From contig JAUJOK010000011.1 of assembly GCA_030447685.1 (NCBI GenBank), forward strand, positions 1 to 64,000: a stretch of DNA of 64,000 nt. The letters run 5' to 3'. Of the stretch, positions 8,453-20,125 are shown piece after piece. The stretch comes from Armatimonadaceae bacterium. Its GTDB lineage: Bacteria; Armatimonadota; Armatimonadia; Armatimonadales; Armatimonadaceae. A program made the translations under genes and the position numbers. The first letter of the stretch is position 1, and each line of letters starts with the position of its first letter. The notes beneath the pieces were generated by a model that saw only the letters and a list, made by a program, of their open reading frames with translations, had not been told where the DNA came from and did no database searches.

Positions 8453-8774
8453 TTAATTCTCCTGAGGATCAGTTCGTACCAGGTCCCAGAACCCTGTCCT
8501 CATCTTGACGAGGGGCTGTGTTATCGAGAAGCCTGAAGCAAGAATACTCATTTCTTCTTCAAGCCACGATTTGTTGCGCTCAACTATAGCCTTATTTGTC
8601 AACAGATCCTCCACAACCACATGCTCTATGGCTTTGCTTCGCTGCTGGGCCTCCCGACGCATTTTCATGATGTCCCACATAATCGTAAGGAAGAAGCCAA
8701 GTATCGTAGCAGCAACGCCATCTTAGAAAACCTAGAAACCACTCAGCCTGTATCAACTTATCTATCCACTGCAT
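8453..8774 (-). CDS. Small single-pass membrane coiled-coil protein (frameshifted)
   Basis: Unrecognised. The start ATG at 8774 follows AGGAGTAGCAGTCACCC. The first frame gives MQWIDKLIQAEWFLGFLR; a one-base shift near 8720 continues DGVAATILGFFLTIMWDIMK, a clear transmembrane helix. A charged helix likely to form a coiled coil follows (MRREAQQRSKAIEHVVVEDL, NKAIVERNKSWLEEEM), ending GFWDLVRTDPQEN. So it is a short membrane anchor with a cytoplasmic helical tail, about 107 residues. It heads a two-gene unit with the next small gene. Small paired membrane/helical proteins in GC-poor patches are typical of accessory functions, but no role can be assigned. Confidence 0.5.
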
Positions 8775-8967
8775 GGGTGACTGCTACTCCTGTTTATGTG
8801 AGACCCGGAGTAGCGCGATGGTGGCACTCGCAAAAAAATTCTCGGCAAGAACGGCCATTATCATGCATCAAATCTAATATTTCAAAATAATGCTATGGCG
8901 GAGCCATTACCGAATCTTGCTTTGCCTCTGGTAGTTTCCACATTCACGTAGTGTGTCGTGTGTATAT

Positions 8968-8990
8968 TGCCCATTATTAGGGGCAAGGGG
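8968..8990. repeat. Short palindrome, CCCATTATTAGGGG copy
   Basis: A degenerate copy of the CCCCCATTATTGGGGG family (TTGCCCATTATTAGGGGCAA) sits at the 3' end of the ABC permease gene, whose C-terminus (WANPTSRRKTPPCP) runs into it. The 190 bases between here and the small membrane gene hold no convincing gene. Confidence 0.55.
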
Positions 8991-9900
8991 GCGTTTTACG
9001 CCTGCTCGTAGGGTTCGCCCAGGGCGGCGGGGGACGAACCCGCGCTCCGCGCAGCGCCAGGGCCGCCAGCGTCAGCAGGTACGGAATCGCCAGGAAGACC
9101 GGGTAGGGAACGGCAAAGACACCCGCCGCCTGGAGACGCGCCTGAGCCACATCCGCCGCCGCAAATAAAAGAGACGCCCCCAGCGCGCCCAGCGGCGTCC
9201 AGCGTCCGAACACCACGACGGCGAGCGCGATAAAGCCGCGCCCGCCGGTCATCCCCTCCACGAAAGCGTTATTGATGCCGATTCCCAGCGCCGCGCCGCC
9301 CGCGCCGCACAGGACGCCCAGAACCAGCACGACCAGGACGCGCAGACGCACCACGGCGGTTCCGGCGGCAGCGGCGGCATCGGGTGTCTCGCCGGTGGCC
9401 CGCAGGACGACCCCCAGGCGCGTGCGAAACAGAAGCCAGTGCGCGGCGGGAACCAGCAGCAGGGCAAGGAGCGTCAGCCCGTTTATCGCCGTGCCGCCTT
9501 CGCCCAGCACGCGCGGCAGGGTGGGCGCGGTCGGTGCGCTTGCGCCGGAGCCGCTGGAAAGAAGCCAGGCACGGTACAGCGTGCCGGTCAGCCCCAGCGC
9601 CAGGAAATTGAGCGCGGTTCCGACAATCACCTGGTCACGGCGCAGGGCGATTCCGAACAAAGCGAACAGCGCCGCCCCGGCCAGCCCCGCCAGAACTGCC
9701 GCGCCCAGCCCCAGCCACGGCGAGCCGGTGACGACGGAGACCAAGACCGCCGCCAGCGCGCCCGCCAGCAGCAGCCCTTCCAGGCCGATATTGAGGACAC
9801 CGACCCGCTCCGCGAACACCTCGCCCAGTGCGGCCAGCAGCAGCGGCGTCGCGGCAGCCAGCGTTTGCAGCAGGAAGGAGAGCACGGCGTCGGGGGTCAT
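8977..9900 (-). CDS. ABC transporter permease, BMP/nucleoside type (second permease)
   Basis: An integral membrane permease of about 300 residues with around eight hydrophobic segments. The family signature is GEVFAERVGVLNIGLEGLLL near the N-terminus, shared with nucleoside importers (YufQ/NupQ) and branched-chain-type permeases. NNAFVEGMTGGRGFIALAVV in the last third is also typical. It partners the other permease, the double ATPase and the BMP lipoprotein just upstream on the same strand to form a purine-nucleoside-type importer. A GC-rich repeat lies between the two permease genes. The final 15 or so residues come from repeat DNA. Confidence 0.9.
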   Translation of the reverse strand: MTPDAVLSFLLQTLAAATPLLLAALGEVFAERVGVLNIGLEGLLLAGALAAVLVSVVTGSPWLGLGAAVLAGLAGAALFALFGIALRRDQVIVGTALNFLALGLTGTLYRAWLLSSGSGASAPTAPTLPRVLGEGGTAINGLTLLALLLVPAAHWLLFRTRLGVVLRATGETPDAAAAAGTAVVRLRVLVVLVLGVLCGAGGAALGIGINNAFVEGMTGGRGFIALAVVVFGRWTPLGALGASLLFAAADVAQARLQAAGVFAVPYPVFLAIPYLLTLAALALRGARVRPPPPWANPTSRRKTPPCP

Positions 9901-9906
9901 TGGCCC

Positions 9907-11045
9907 TTATCTCCGGTTTGCCCTCACCCCCAGCCCCTCTCCCACGCTGCGGGAGAGGGAGTCGGATTCGTAACGGCGATTCTTCCTCCCCTCTCCCCCA
10001 AGCTGGGAGAGGGGGCCGGGGGTGAGGGCTCTCCTGCCCCGCGCCCACACATAGCCCATTAAAGAAAACAGCGTCACCGCCTGAAGCACCAGAACCAGCA
10101 CGGACGAAACGCCCGCCAGACGCTGTATTGCCGATGATCCCGCCGTCAGTGCTCCAAAGAATAACGCCGACGGCACCACTCCGAGCGGCGACAGGTTGGC
10201 AAGCAGCGCGACGGCAATCGCCGTGTAGCCGTAGCCCGCTGAATAGTTGTCGCTCAGCAGGTAGGTTACGCCGCTGATCTGGATCGCCCCCGCCAGCCCC
10301 GAAAGCGCCCCGGAAAGCAGGAACGCAATCGCCTGCGTCCGGGCCGGGGAGATGCCCGCCGCCTCCGCCGCCTCCGGCCCCGCCCCGACCGCGCGCAGGG
10401 CGAATCCGCCTGCCGTCCATCTCAGGTAGAACCAGACGGCGGCGACCAGGAAAAGCGCCAGGAGGACACCCGCATGCAGGCGTGTGGCCGGGAGCAGCAG
10501 GACCAGACGCGCGCGGGAACGGCTATCGTATCCGACTGGGGAAAGTCGCGGGCAGCCTCCTGAAGCGGGCCGCGCACCATCCAGGCGACCATTTGCAGCG
10601 CGACGAAGTTGAGCAGAAGCGTCGAAAGCACTTCCTGAACGCCCCGGTATATCTTCAGCAGCGCGGCGATTCCCGCCCAGGCCGCGCCCGCCGCCGCGCC
10701 CGCCAGCAGCGCCAGGGGCAGATGCAGCACGGCAGCAGGAGCAAGGCGCGTTCCCGCCCACGCAGCCGCGACAGCGCCCATCAATAACTGTCCCTCCGCA
10801 CCGATGTTGAATAACCGGCAGCGGAACGCGAGCGTGACCGCCAGCCCGGTTAAGAGGAGCGGTGCGGTCTGCACCAGCGTCTCGGACAGGTTATAGGCGG
10901 ACCCGAATGCCCCCTCAGCCAGCGCCCGCGCCACCACCGGCGGCGATCCGCCCGCCACGCGCACCACCAGCGAAAGAGACGCCAGGCCCAGCGCCACGAA
11001 GAGCAGCAGCAGCGCCGCGTCACGCAGAAGGTTTCGCACGCTCAC
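9907..11045 (-). CDS. ABC transporter permease, BMP/nucleoside type (frameshifted)
   Basis: First permease of the importer. The N-terminal frame has AYNLSETLVQTAPLLLTGLA, FRCRLFNIGAEGQLLMG and GVQEVLSTLLLNFVALQMVA, all diagnostic for this permease family (YufP/NupP). Near 10525 the frame must shift by one base, after which the family pattern resumes with GAGPEAAEAAGISPARTQAI, ISGVTYLLSDNYSAGYGYTA and SALFFGALTAGSSAIQRLAG. The GTG at 11045 overlaps the ATPase 3' end and is the likely start; an ATG at 11072 is the alternative. The last 40 residues (from ALTPGPLSQ) are encoded by the palindromic repeat at 9921-10028. The single shift inside an otherwise intact gene looks like a sequence error. 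Confidence 0.85.
9921..10028. repeat. REP-like palindrome, CCCTCACCCC...GGGGTGAGGG
   Basis: Inverted ends CCCTCACCCCCAGCCCCTCT and GGGGGCCGGGGGTGAGGG bracket a paired inner set (GGGAGAGGGAG / CTCCCCTCTCCC). It belongs to the same family as 11806-11955 and 51039-51229, and a partial copy occurs near 45582-45640. Here it spans the gap between the two permease genes and forms the C-terminal codons of the upstream one. Confidence 0.85.
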
Positions 11046-12699
11046 CGCCGCCGCCGTTGCCACCGCCGCCACCCATCAGCAGGCCGATCTGTTCGCGGGG
11101 CGCAGTGGGGGCGATCACGCCGGAAAACGCGCCCTCATACATCACCGCGACCCGGTCGGATAAAGCAAGCACCTCGTCCAGTTCCGTAGACAGGAGGACG
11201 ATAGCCGCGCCCTGGTTTCGCGCTTCGCGCAGCGCCTCATGGACAAACCCCGTCGCCCCCACATCCAGCCCGCGTGTGGGATTGACCGCCACCACCACGC
11301 GCGGATTCCCGGACAGCGCGCGGGCAATAATCAGCTTCTGCTGATTACCGCCGGACAGCGCGCGGGCGGGCACCTGCGGCCCGCTTGCGCGAATATCATA
11401 GTGCCGGATAAGCTCCCCCGCACGGCGATGCAGGCGCGGCCAGAGCAGCAGCGGCCCCCGCCGGTAGTCCGGCGAATCGAACAGCCCGAGCGCCACATTT
11501 TCCGTGAGCGACAGCGGCAAAGCCAGACCCTGGCGGTGCCGGTCTGCGGGAATTACCGCAACGCCCGCCCGTCGGAACGTCGCCGCCTGGGCGCGCGGCG
11601 TTTCGCCGCCGATCCGTATCTCCCCCGCATCCGCCCGAACCAGCCCGCTCAAACAGGCGGCAAGCTCCGCCTGACCGTTGCCGTCCACGCCCGCGATACC
11701 GAAAATCTCCCCCGCCGCCACCGAAAACGTAATATCGCGCAGCCGGTCACGCCCGTTTCTGTCTTCACCCCCGGAGGGTCAGGTCCGTTACCTGGAGGAG
11801 GCTGGCCCTCACCCCCTGCCCCTCTCCCATGCTCCCGCTTCGCGGTGGGAGAAGGGTGCCTGTGGCAATGCCAACCTCTGCTCCGCGCGAAGCCGGGGTT
11901 GCTCTCGTGGCAGGCACCCCTCTCCCGCAGGGGGGAGAGGGGCAGGGGGTGAGGGTGGCGGAGACAGGAGCTTCCCGCCTACCATCGCCTCGGCCAGTCC
12001 CGCCGCGTCCGTTTCGCCGGTTGTGGTGCGGCGGACGACCTGACCCCGGCGCAGCACGGACACGCCCCCGGCCAGCGACAGCCCGTCCTGAAGCTTGAGC
12101 GAGATGAAAACGAGACCGCGTCCCTCGGCGGCGAGAGCGCGCAGCGTGGCGAAAAGCTCCGGGGTTTCGGTGGGGGACAGGACAGCCGTCGGCTCGTCGA
12201 AGATCAGGACACGCCCGGCTCCGCGCAGGGCTTTTAAAATCTCCACCCGCTGCTGTGTCCCGACCGGCAGATCACCGGCGGGCTGGCTCCAGGGGATACG
12301 CCACCCCAGCCGCTCCGCAATCGCCTGCGCCTCGGCAATCACAGCATCCACCGGGTAGGAAAGCGCACCGCCCTTGTCCGGCGATGCGCCCAGCAGCAGG
12401 TTTTCCCGCACGGAAAGGGGAGGCACGAGCAGAAAATGCTGATGCACCATGCCGATGCCCGCCGCGCTTGCATCCAAAGGCGAGCGAAACTGAACCGGCT
12501 GGCCCGCAAGCAGAATCTCACCGCTTGTCGGGCGCACCAGGCCGGACAGGATGTTCATGAGTGTGGACTTGCCCGCGCCGTTTTCGCCCAGAAGCGCGTG
12601 GATTTCGCCGGGCTGCACGTCAAAATCTACGCCGTGCAGCGCCGTAAACGCTCCGAAATGCTTGGTGATGTTCCGCGCGGCCAGCAGCGACGGCGTCAC
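11020..12699 (-). CDS. ABC transporter double ATPase, BMP/nucleoside type, interrupted by a repeat
   Basis: This is the twin-ATPase subunit of the importer. Domain 1 has Walker A GENGAGKST, a signature region LPVGTQQRVEILKAL and Walker B VLIFDEPTAVL. Domain 2 has the degenerate GVDGNGQAEL, ALSGGNQQKLIIARAL and NPTRGLDVGAT, the normal asymmetry for this family. Between the domains the linker AEAMVGGKLL is broken by a 150-base palindromic repeat whose translation ends in a stop at 11809. Past the repeat the linker resumes as LLQVTDLTLRG and, after a one-base shift near 11775, runs into DITFSVAAGEIFGIAGVDGN. Start is GTG just after the lipoprotein stop. Whether one protein or two half-proteins are made cannot be told from sequence. 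Confidence 0.85.
11806..11955. repeat. REP-like palindrome inside ABC ATPase linker
   Basis: Ends CCCTCACCCCCTGCCCCTCT and GAGGGGCAGGGGGTGAGGG are perfect inverted copies. The interior has a second inverted pair around GGGTGCCTG / CAGGCACCC and the phrase CGCGCGAAGCCGGGGTTG, which recurs in altered form in the copy at 51039-51229. The element is placed exactly between the two ATPase domains. Confidence 0.9.
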
Positions 12700-13758
12700 T
12701 TATCTCCCGCCTGCGGCGTCTGGTTTGGGGTCTATTTTTCCCGCGATAAGGTCGGCTTTCGCCTGCTCGATACGCGTCTTCAGTTCGGCGGGAACGGTGC
12801 CCTGGAACTTCGGGTTGAAGATGAAGTCTACCGCACCGTCTTTCAGGCCCGCCGCGTAGGGCTGACCCGCACCGCTGCCCTCTTTGACACGGGTGGCGAC
12901 GGTCATCATGGCATTGGGGACACCCAGCACGAAGGAGCCGATGTTTTTCGGTGTGGCAAGATCGCTCTGGTCGGCGTTGGCCCCGATCACCATCGCCCCT
13001 TCGCGCTCCTCCACGGCCTGAAATACGCCCAGGCCCGCCGCGTTCGCGTTGTGCATCAGAACATCCGCGCCGCCGTCCAGGAGCGCCTGCGCCGCCTGCT
13101 TCGCCTTGGCCGCGTCTTCGCCGTCGCCGGTGAAAACGGTACGAACCTGAATGGTCGGCTTTACGGCCCGCGCCCCTTTTTCAAATGACTGGAACGCCTG
13201 CCGGATGATCGGAATCTCCGGCCCGCCCACCAGTCCGATCTTGCCTGTTTTGGACATACCGGCGGCGACCATGCCCGCCAGATAAGTCGCCTGCCCCGCC
13301 TGAAACTGAATCGGCATCAGGTTCGGGGCGGCGCTGCGCCCCCCGACGATGGCGAACGTGGTTTTCGGGTAATCTTTTGCCACCTGCGCGGCGGCGGAAT
13401 CGTACTCGGAGGCGTGCCCGAATATCAGCGTGCTGCCCTGCTCGGCCAGGTTGCGGAAGGTGCCCGCATATTCGGCGGGCGCTTCCAATTCCACCTGACT
13501 TACCTCCGCTCCCATCTCGCTTTTTATCCGCTGAAGCCCCTGGTAGGCCGACGCGCTCCAGCCCTTATCGGAGATAGGGCCGGGCGTGGCCAGGGCGACT
13601 TTCAGGGTTCCCGATGCGGGCGCAGCCGTGTTGGTGTTACCCGCGCCCGGCGGCACCGTGTCCGTGCCCTCCTTCGCGGTCTGGGCGCACCCGGCGAGGG
13701 CAAGGGCTATAAATAGGCAGGGAAAGGCGGCGCGCAGCCGCCAGAGACCGAATCGCAA
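12700..13758 (-). CDS. BMP-family substrate-binding lipoprotein
   Basis: A 352-residue BMP/PnrA-like periplasmic binding lipoprotein, the ligand-capture part of a nucleoside-type ABC importer. The signal peptide ends in the lipobox LALAGC with the lipidated Cys at position 24. The mature part has the family pattern ISDKGWSASAYQGL, then IFGHASEY, FAIVGGRSAAPNLMPIQFQA and AGMSKTGKIGLVGGPEIP, with VIGANADQSDLA near the hinge. Purine nucleosides are the usual ligands of such systems, but PnrA relatives vary. It is first in the importer operon; the ATPase GTG start follows its stop by three bases. Confidence 0.94.
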   Translation of the reverse strand: MRFGLWRLRAAFPCLFIALALAGCAQTAKEGTDTVPPGAGNTNTAAPASGTLKVALATPGPISDKGWSASAYQGLQRIKSEMGAEVSQVELEAPAEYAGTFRNLAEQGSTLIFGHASEYDSAAAQVAKDYPKTTFAIVGGRSAAPNLMPIQFQAGQATYLAGMVAAGMSKTGKIGLVGGPEIPIIRQAFQSFEKGARAVKPTIQVRTVFTGDGEDAAKAKQAAQALLDGGADVLMHNANAAGLGVFQAVEEREGAMVIGANADQSDLATPKNIGSFVLGVPNAMMTVATRVKEGSGAGQPYAAGLKDGAVDFIFNPKFQGTVPAELKTRIEQAKADLIAGKIDPKPDAAGGR

Positions 13759-13792
13759 AACAAACTCTCCTTAATGAATGCTCGGCGCAGAT

Positions 13793-13909
13793 GGTGCCGT
13801 CGAATAAATTCGAGGCTGAGAAGGTACGAAGTCCGCCTTCGCGGACTGGGTCTCCAGCCTGCGAAGGCAGGCTTTGTACCCTTACAGCCTCGAATTTATT
13901 CGACGGTGC
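13793..13909. repeat. Large palindrome with 23-base arms
   Basis: Arms GTGCCGTCGAATAAATTCGA (left) and TCGAATTTATTCGACGGTGC (right) are inverted copies. Two internal hairpins lie between them (AGTCCGCCTTCGCGGACT and CCTGCGAAGGCAGG), flanked by GGTACGAAG and CTTTGTACC. The whole unit can fold into a cruciform-like structure. A relative of the right half is at 33325-33362. It fills the space between the lipoprotein gene and the oligopeptidase gene, so it may also insulate transcription. Confidence 0.8.
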
Positions 13910-13931
13910 AACGCAACATGTATATCGCGCC

Positions 13932-16025
<2,094 letters not shown>

Positions 16026-16084
16026 CTGCAACGGGAAGTGGAGTTAGGATACCGAAAAGCCCCCACTCCTGTCAACGCCGCCGA

Positions 16085-17836
16085 CTATCCCTGCCGTAAG
16101 GGAGGCGCGGCGGCCTGGGCGAACTCGGGGTCGTCCGCGACAGCGGCGAAGACCGGGCGCACGCGGCACCACTCCCACAGGTTCCAGCGGTCGGAACGCA
16201 CTGCGCCCTGCCGCAGCAGGCGCAGGGTCTCCGCCCGGTCCTTTGTCGTTGCGTAGGTCGAGGCGGCAAGGCGGACGTAGTTCCAGGGCGTGCCGGAGCC
16301 GGAATCGATCTCCGCTTTCAAGAGCGGGATCGCCCTCTCATGCAGGCCGTTATCGCTGAGGATCGAGGCGATGTTGTCGCGCAGAACGCGGAAACGCCCC
16401 CTATCCTCCGGGAGCGCGGCTACCCGTTCGTATTCCGCGAGCAGCGCCACCGCCTCGTCCGCCGTCGTTTGAAATCTCTCCCGATCTCCCCCCCGCTCGG
16501 CAATAATCAGGCGCAGGTCGGCGGCATAGCCGCGCCAATGCAGTCTGTTCGCTTCCTGCGTCTCCTCGTCGGCCAGGGCGGCGACACGGGCGGCTGTTTC
16601 GCGCGCTTCTTCCGTTCTGCCCAGCGCAAGCAGAGTGACCATGCCCATGCGTAAAAAGTAGAAACGATTCTGCCGATTGGCGTCCGTGGGCGGGGTTGTT
16701 TGCAGCACCTCATAGAAAAGACGTATCCGTTCTTCGCCGCGACCTGCCTTGACCCAGTGCTCCCAGGAATCGGGGATATACAGCGTCCATAAGAGTAGGG
16801 TATCCGTCGGGTAGGTCTCCGCTGCCGGGTCATCCGTCGGATCAAAGTCCCAGTCGCGGCGCAGGCGCGGCGGGTTCGCCGGGAATGTTTCCCGCGCCCA
16901 TTTATATAATTCTTCCTGCGCGGCGACGCACTCCGCCGAGCGGCCCGCGCCCGCCAGCGCATTGACCAGGAAGAAGCGCGCCCACGCTTCCTCGCTGACG
17001 GAAAGCGGCTGGGCGAGGAAGTGACGCAGCAGGGTGGCGCGCAGGTCGTCCTCTCCATCCTCGTCAGCAGTCCCTGACCAAGCTGTACGGTCTCCTGCGC
17101 GAGGGCTTTCCTTCCGTTAGGTGCGCCTCCAATCGCCGCTTTGCCTGCGCCAGCAGGGAGCGGTCGGCGGTTTCGGGTCCTCGCGCCGCTGCCGTCGGTA
17201 TTCCTCCGCGATTTCGGCAAGAACCCGGTCGGCAAACCGGCCACTGTTGCTGGGGCGCGGCGTCACGCCGTTCTCCACTGCCTTCTCCATCTCCATGATT
17301 TTCAGTTCCTTTCGCATCCGCTGCCGGGCGCGGTGCAGACGAGTCCGCACCGTCGCCTCGTGAATCTCCAAAAATCCTGCAATCTCCCGCACGGGGCAGC
17401 CGCCGAAATAGAAGAGGGCCGTCACTTCCCGCTCTCCGTTCGGCAGGGCGCGCACTGCTTCCCGCACGCGCTGCGCTTCCTGGCGGTGTTCCATCGCGGC
17501 TGCCGGGTCGCCGCCGCGCAGGTCCTCCGCCGGTATATCCCACGCGGTCTCCAGGGGAATGGTCATGCGGCGCGGCAGACCGCGCGTCGCCCGGTCGCAG
17601 TGCTTGAAGACGAGGCGGCGCAGCCAGCCGGGAAACGCCCCCGCCTCGCGCAGGGTGGGCAGGCAGCGATAAGCCTCCAGGAACGCCTCCTGCGCGGCGT
17701 CCTCGGCCAGCGTTCGGTCGGGGACGAGAGAGACGGCGTAACCGACGGCCATGTCCTGGAAGCGGCGCACGAGCCGGTCGAAAGCCAGCGCATCCCCGTC
17801 GCGCGCCAATCGGACAAGTTCCGGAAAGTCATTCAT
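16085..17836 (-). CDS. ECF sigma factor with long C-terminal extension (frameshifted)
   Basis: The first 175 residues are a group IV (ECF) sigma factor. Region 2 is VRRFQDMAVGYAVSLV and AEDAAQEAFLEAYRCLP, and region 4 is LPNGEREVTALFYFGGCPV and EIAGFLEIHEATVRTRLHRA. The start ATG (MNDFPELV) is supported by family alignment, not the longer upstream frame. About 400 further residues follow after two one-base shifts near 17140 and 17080. They include SEEAWARFFLVNALAGAGRS, ECVAAQEELYKWA, GMVTLLALGRTEEARETAAR and NGLHERAIPLLKAEIDSG, helical pairs like TPR repeats. No anti-sigma gene is adjacent, so control may lie in this extension, as in other ECFs with fused C-terminal domains. Its promoter region is shared with ispG. 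Confidence 0.8.
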
Positions 17837-17967
17837 CACCGGCCAAAAGCTCCTACTGGCGCGACAGCGCGACATTCTAACAAAGAAGAGTCCCAGCGGC
17901 GGCGCAAAATGTTCCCGGAAACAGGCGCGGTATACTTATATTTGAAGAGGAACGAGACGGGGGCACT

Positions 17968-19197
17968 ATGATTAGCGAGAACACGAAGAACGACCTTTAC
18001 GATAACCTTCCGCTGACCTTCCCGCGCCGCAAAACGCGCGCCGTGCGTGTCGGCAATGTTACTATCGGTGCGGGCGCGCCGGTGGTGGTGCAGAGCATGA
18101 TTACCGAGGAGACGCGTAACGTGCAGGCGTGTGTGAAACAGATCATGCAGATGCACCGCGCCGGGGCCGAGATCGTGCGCGTCACCACGCCGACGCTGAT
18201 GGAGGCGCACTGTCTGGGCGAGATCAAGCAGGCGCTGCGCGCCCGGCTGGTGGACGTGCCGCTGGTGGCCGACGTGCACCATCAAGGCTCGGATATCGCC
18301 GTGGCCGTGGCGCAGTTCGTGGACAAGGTGCGTATCAACCCCGGCCTGTTCGTGTTCCGCAAGCCGCGTGGACGCGCCGAGGAGTACAGCGCGGACGAGG
18401 TCGCCGACGAGTTAGGCGCGATTGAGGAAAACCTGCTGCCCGTCATCCGGGTATGCCGCGAGCGCGACATCGCTATACGTATCGGCGTCAACCACGGAAG
18501 CCTCGCGGAGCGCCTGACGGTTATGCACGGCGACACGCCGGAGGGCATGGTCGAATCCGCGCTGGAATACATCCGCATCTGCGAAAAGCACGCCTACCGC
18601 AATATTGTGCTTTCGCTCAAGGCGTCGCGCGTGCCGGTTATGATCGCGGCCAACCGGCTGATGGTCAAGCGCATGGAGCAGGAGGGGATGGATTATCCGC
18701 TGCATCTGGGCGTCACCGAGGCGGGCGACGGCCAGTATGCGCGGGTCAAATCCACAGCGGGCATCGCGACGCTGCTTGCCGAGGGTATCGGCGACACGAT
18801 TCGCGTTTCGCTTGCCGAGGACCCGGTCAATGAGCTTCCGGTCTGTTATGAGATCCTGCAGGCGCTGGGCCTGCGCAAGACCCAGGTGGAGTTTATCGCC
18901 TGCCCCTCCTGCGGGCGCACCAAGTTCGACTTGCCGACCGTGCTGGGCCAGGTGCGCGCCGCCACCAGCCATCTGGTGGGTCTGGACATCGCGGTGATGG
19001 GCTGTATTGTTAACGGCCCCGGCGAGATGGCCGATGCCGACTACGGCTATGTGGGCAAGGCGGGCGGGATGATTACGCTGTACCGCAAGCGCGAGCCGAT
19101 CAAGACCGTGCCGCAGGAGCGCGGCGTCGAGGAGCTGGTAAGCCTGATTAAAGGCGACGGCAAATGGGCCGACGCGCCGCTATCCCATACCAACTGA
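17968..19197 (+). CDS. ispG: (E)-4-hydroxy-3-methylbut-2-enyl-diphosphate synthase
   Basis: IspG (GcpE) reduces methylerythritol cyclodiphosphate in the penultimate step of the MEP isoprenoid pathway and needs a [4Fe-4S] cluster. At 409 residues it is full length. The cluster ligands are Cys312 and Cys315 (CPSCGR) and Cys346 ([11 protein letters not shown]), with Glu353 close by. The TIM barrel is seen in [16 protein letters not shown] and [12 protein letters not shown]. The start ATG has GGGGGC upstream. The final 202 bases are repeated with about 97 percent identity at 21075-21279, beyond a 1.9-kb accessory insert. Confidence 0.97.
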   Translation: MISENTKNDLYDNLPLTFPRRKTRAVRVGNVTIGAGAPVVVQSMITEETRNVQACVKQIMQMHRAGAEIVRVTTPTLMEAHCLGEIKQALRARLVDVPLVADVHHQGSDIAVAVAQFVDKVRINPGLFVFRKPRGRAEEYSADEVADELGAIEENLLPVIRVCRERDIAIRIGVNHGSLAERLTVMHGDTPEGMVESALEYIRICEKHAYRNIVLSLKASRVPVMIAANRLMVKRMEQEGMDYPLHLGVTEAGDGQYARVKSTAGIATLLAEGIGDTIRVSLAEDPVNELPVCYEILQALGLRKTQVEFIACPSCGRTKFDLPTVLGQVRAATSHLVGLDIAVMGCIVNGPGEMADADYGYVGKAGGMITLYRKREPIKTVPQERGVEELVSLIKGDGKWADAPLSHTN

Positions 19198-19235
19198 TGA
19201 GGAGGATTAAGCCGCTCCGAAAAAGGTGAAATCAG

Positions 19236-19745
19236 CTATTTACAGTGAAGGGGTTTGGGGAGCACTACGTAGTTGTCGCCAACCGCGTCTGCCAATTGGG
19301 ACTGTAATGCCTTGAAGACAATTCGGGGCGCACTTGGTGGACGGCGCAAGCCTGTAATGCCCGCATGGCCTTCGGCACCGGGGCGCAAATCCGGTGTTCC
19401 GTCATCGAGAACTGCCTCATCCCAGACAACATCCAGTCGATGTCCATCCTGTATTATGGCTCGCACGACGGAAACACGCAGGCGTGCGATTAAACGATGA
19501 GTGCTTCCATTACCTACCAATGCACAAGCCTGCTCCTGCGTCGTCAAACCCTCCGCAAATACCGACAGCTTTGGAATGGGCTGCTCCTTGTCCCGGTTCG
19601 ACAGCTCGAATTGAAATGCGGCGCGGGTAATTGGTCGCCCTGGCTCCCAGTCCGGTGGAAGGCGGTTGGCTCGCAATACAAGTACCGCATCCGGCAGCGG
19701 CTCTTCCGGTGTGCCCCTCTGCAATCCCGTGGTGTCAGCGGACAA
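19236..19745 (-). CDS. Hypothetical protein, third gene of the TIGR04255 module
   Basis: Unrecognised 169-residue protein. It begins at TTG (SADTTGLQRGTPEEPLPDAV) overlapping the end of the preceding small gene by 11 bases, so translation is probably coupled. It contains AAFQFELSNRDKEQPIPKLS and VRAIIQDGHRLDVVWDEAVL, which look like a soluble alpha/beta fold, with no signal or membrane segment. It belongs to a three-gene, minus-strand, lower-GC module placed between ispG and a second copy of the ispG tail. Codon use is less GC-rich than in ispG next door. Confidence 0.55.
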   Translation of the reverse strand: MSADTTGLQRGTPEEPLPDAVLVLRANRLPPDWEPGRPITRAAFQFELSNRDKEQPIPKLSVFAEGLTTQEQACALVGNGSTHRLIARLRVSVVRAIIQDGHRLDVVWDEAVLDDGTPDLRPGAEGHAGITGLRRPPSAPRIVFKALQSQLADAVGDNYVVLPKPLHCK

Positions 19746-20125
19746 TGCGGAAGGCGTTCAGCGCAGTCAGAACCTCTTCCGACAGAGGAGCGAATGGAGC
19801 ACACTCCGCTTCCCAAACATCGCTCGTAATACGATTGCGGTAGAAGAATTCCAAGGGCCTGCCGACCGCGATCTCTACGTCGAAATGATGTGCTTCCCGA
19901 TCCCAGGTGAGTAAAACGCCGCCGTCCTCAAGAATATCCAGATACGGTACGCTGAGCAAGCCAGGAACATTGCCTTTGGCGCGGTTCCAGAAGTGCAGAA
20001 CATATTCTGCAAGCGCGGAATCGACAGATGTCTGTAAAACTTCGAGCAAACGAGCCTCCCGCTCCCGTTCCTTGACTCCGCGTCAGTTCGCTTTCATAGC
20101 GACAATGTAGTTCATCATTCGTCAT
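19735..20125 (-). CDS. Hypothetical protein, second gene of the TIGR04255 module (frameshifted)
   Basis: Unrecognised. The conserved-looking part reads LLEVLQTSVDSALAEYVLHF, WNRAKGNVPGLLSVPYLDIL, DGGVLLTWDREAHHFDVEIA and GRPLEFFYRNRITSDVWEAE, an alpha/beta domain of about 105 residues. A start at ATG 20125 (MTNDELHCRYESELT) followed by a one-base shift near 20075 gives VKEREREARLLEVL and a protein of about 130 residues. Without the shift the protein would start internally at 20049. The gene lies between the TIGR04255 gene and the 169-residue gene on the same strand and is probably part of the same unit. A partner or chaperone role is speculation. Confidence 0.5.

Noticed and set aside
9921-10028. 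CRISPR or tandem array in the GC-rich repeats
   Set aside because: The copies are inverted palindromes scattered singly, without regular spacing or unique spacers.
13793-13909. tRNA or riboswitch in the structured 13.8-kb palindrome
   Set aside because: It has no tRNA consensus arms and its symmetry and partial second copy at 33.3 kb mark it as a DNA repeat.
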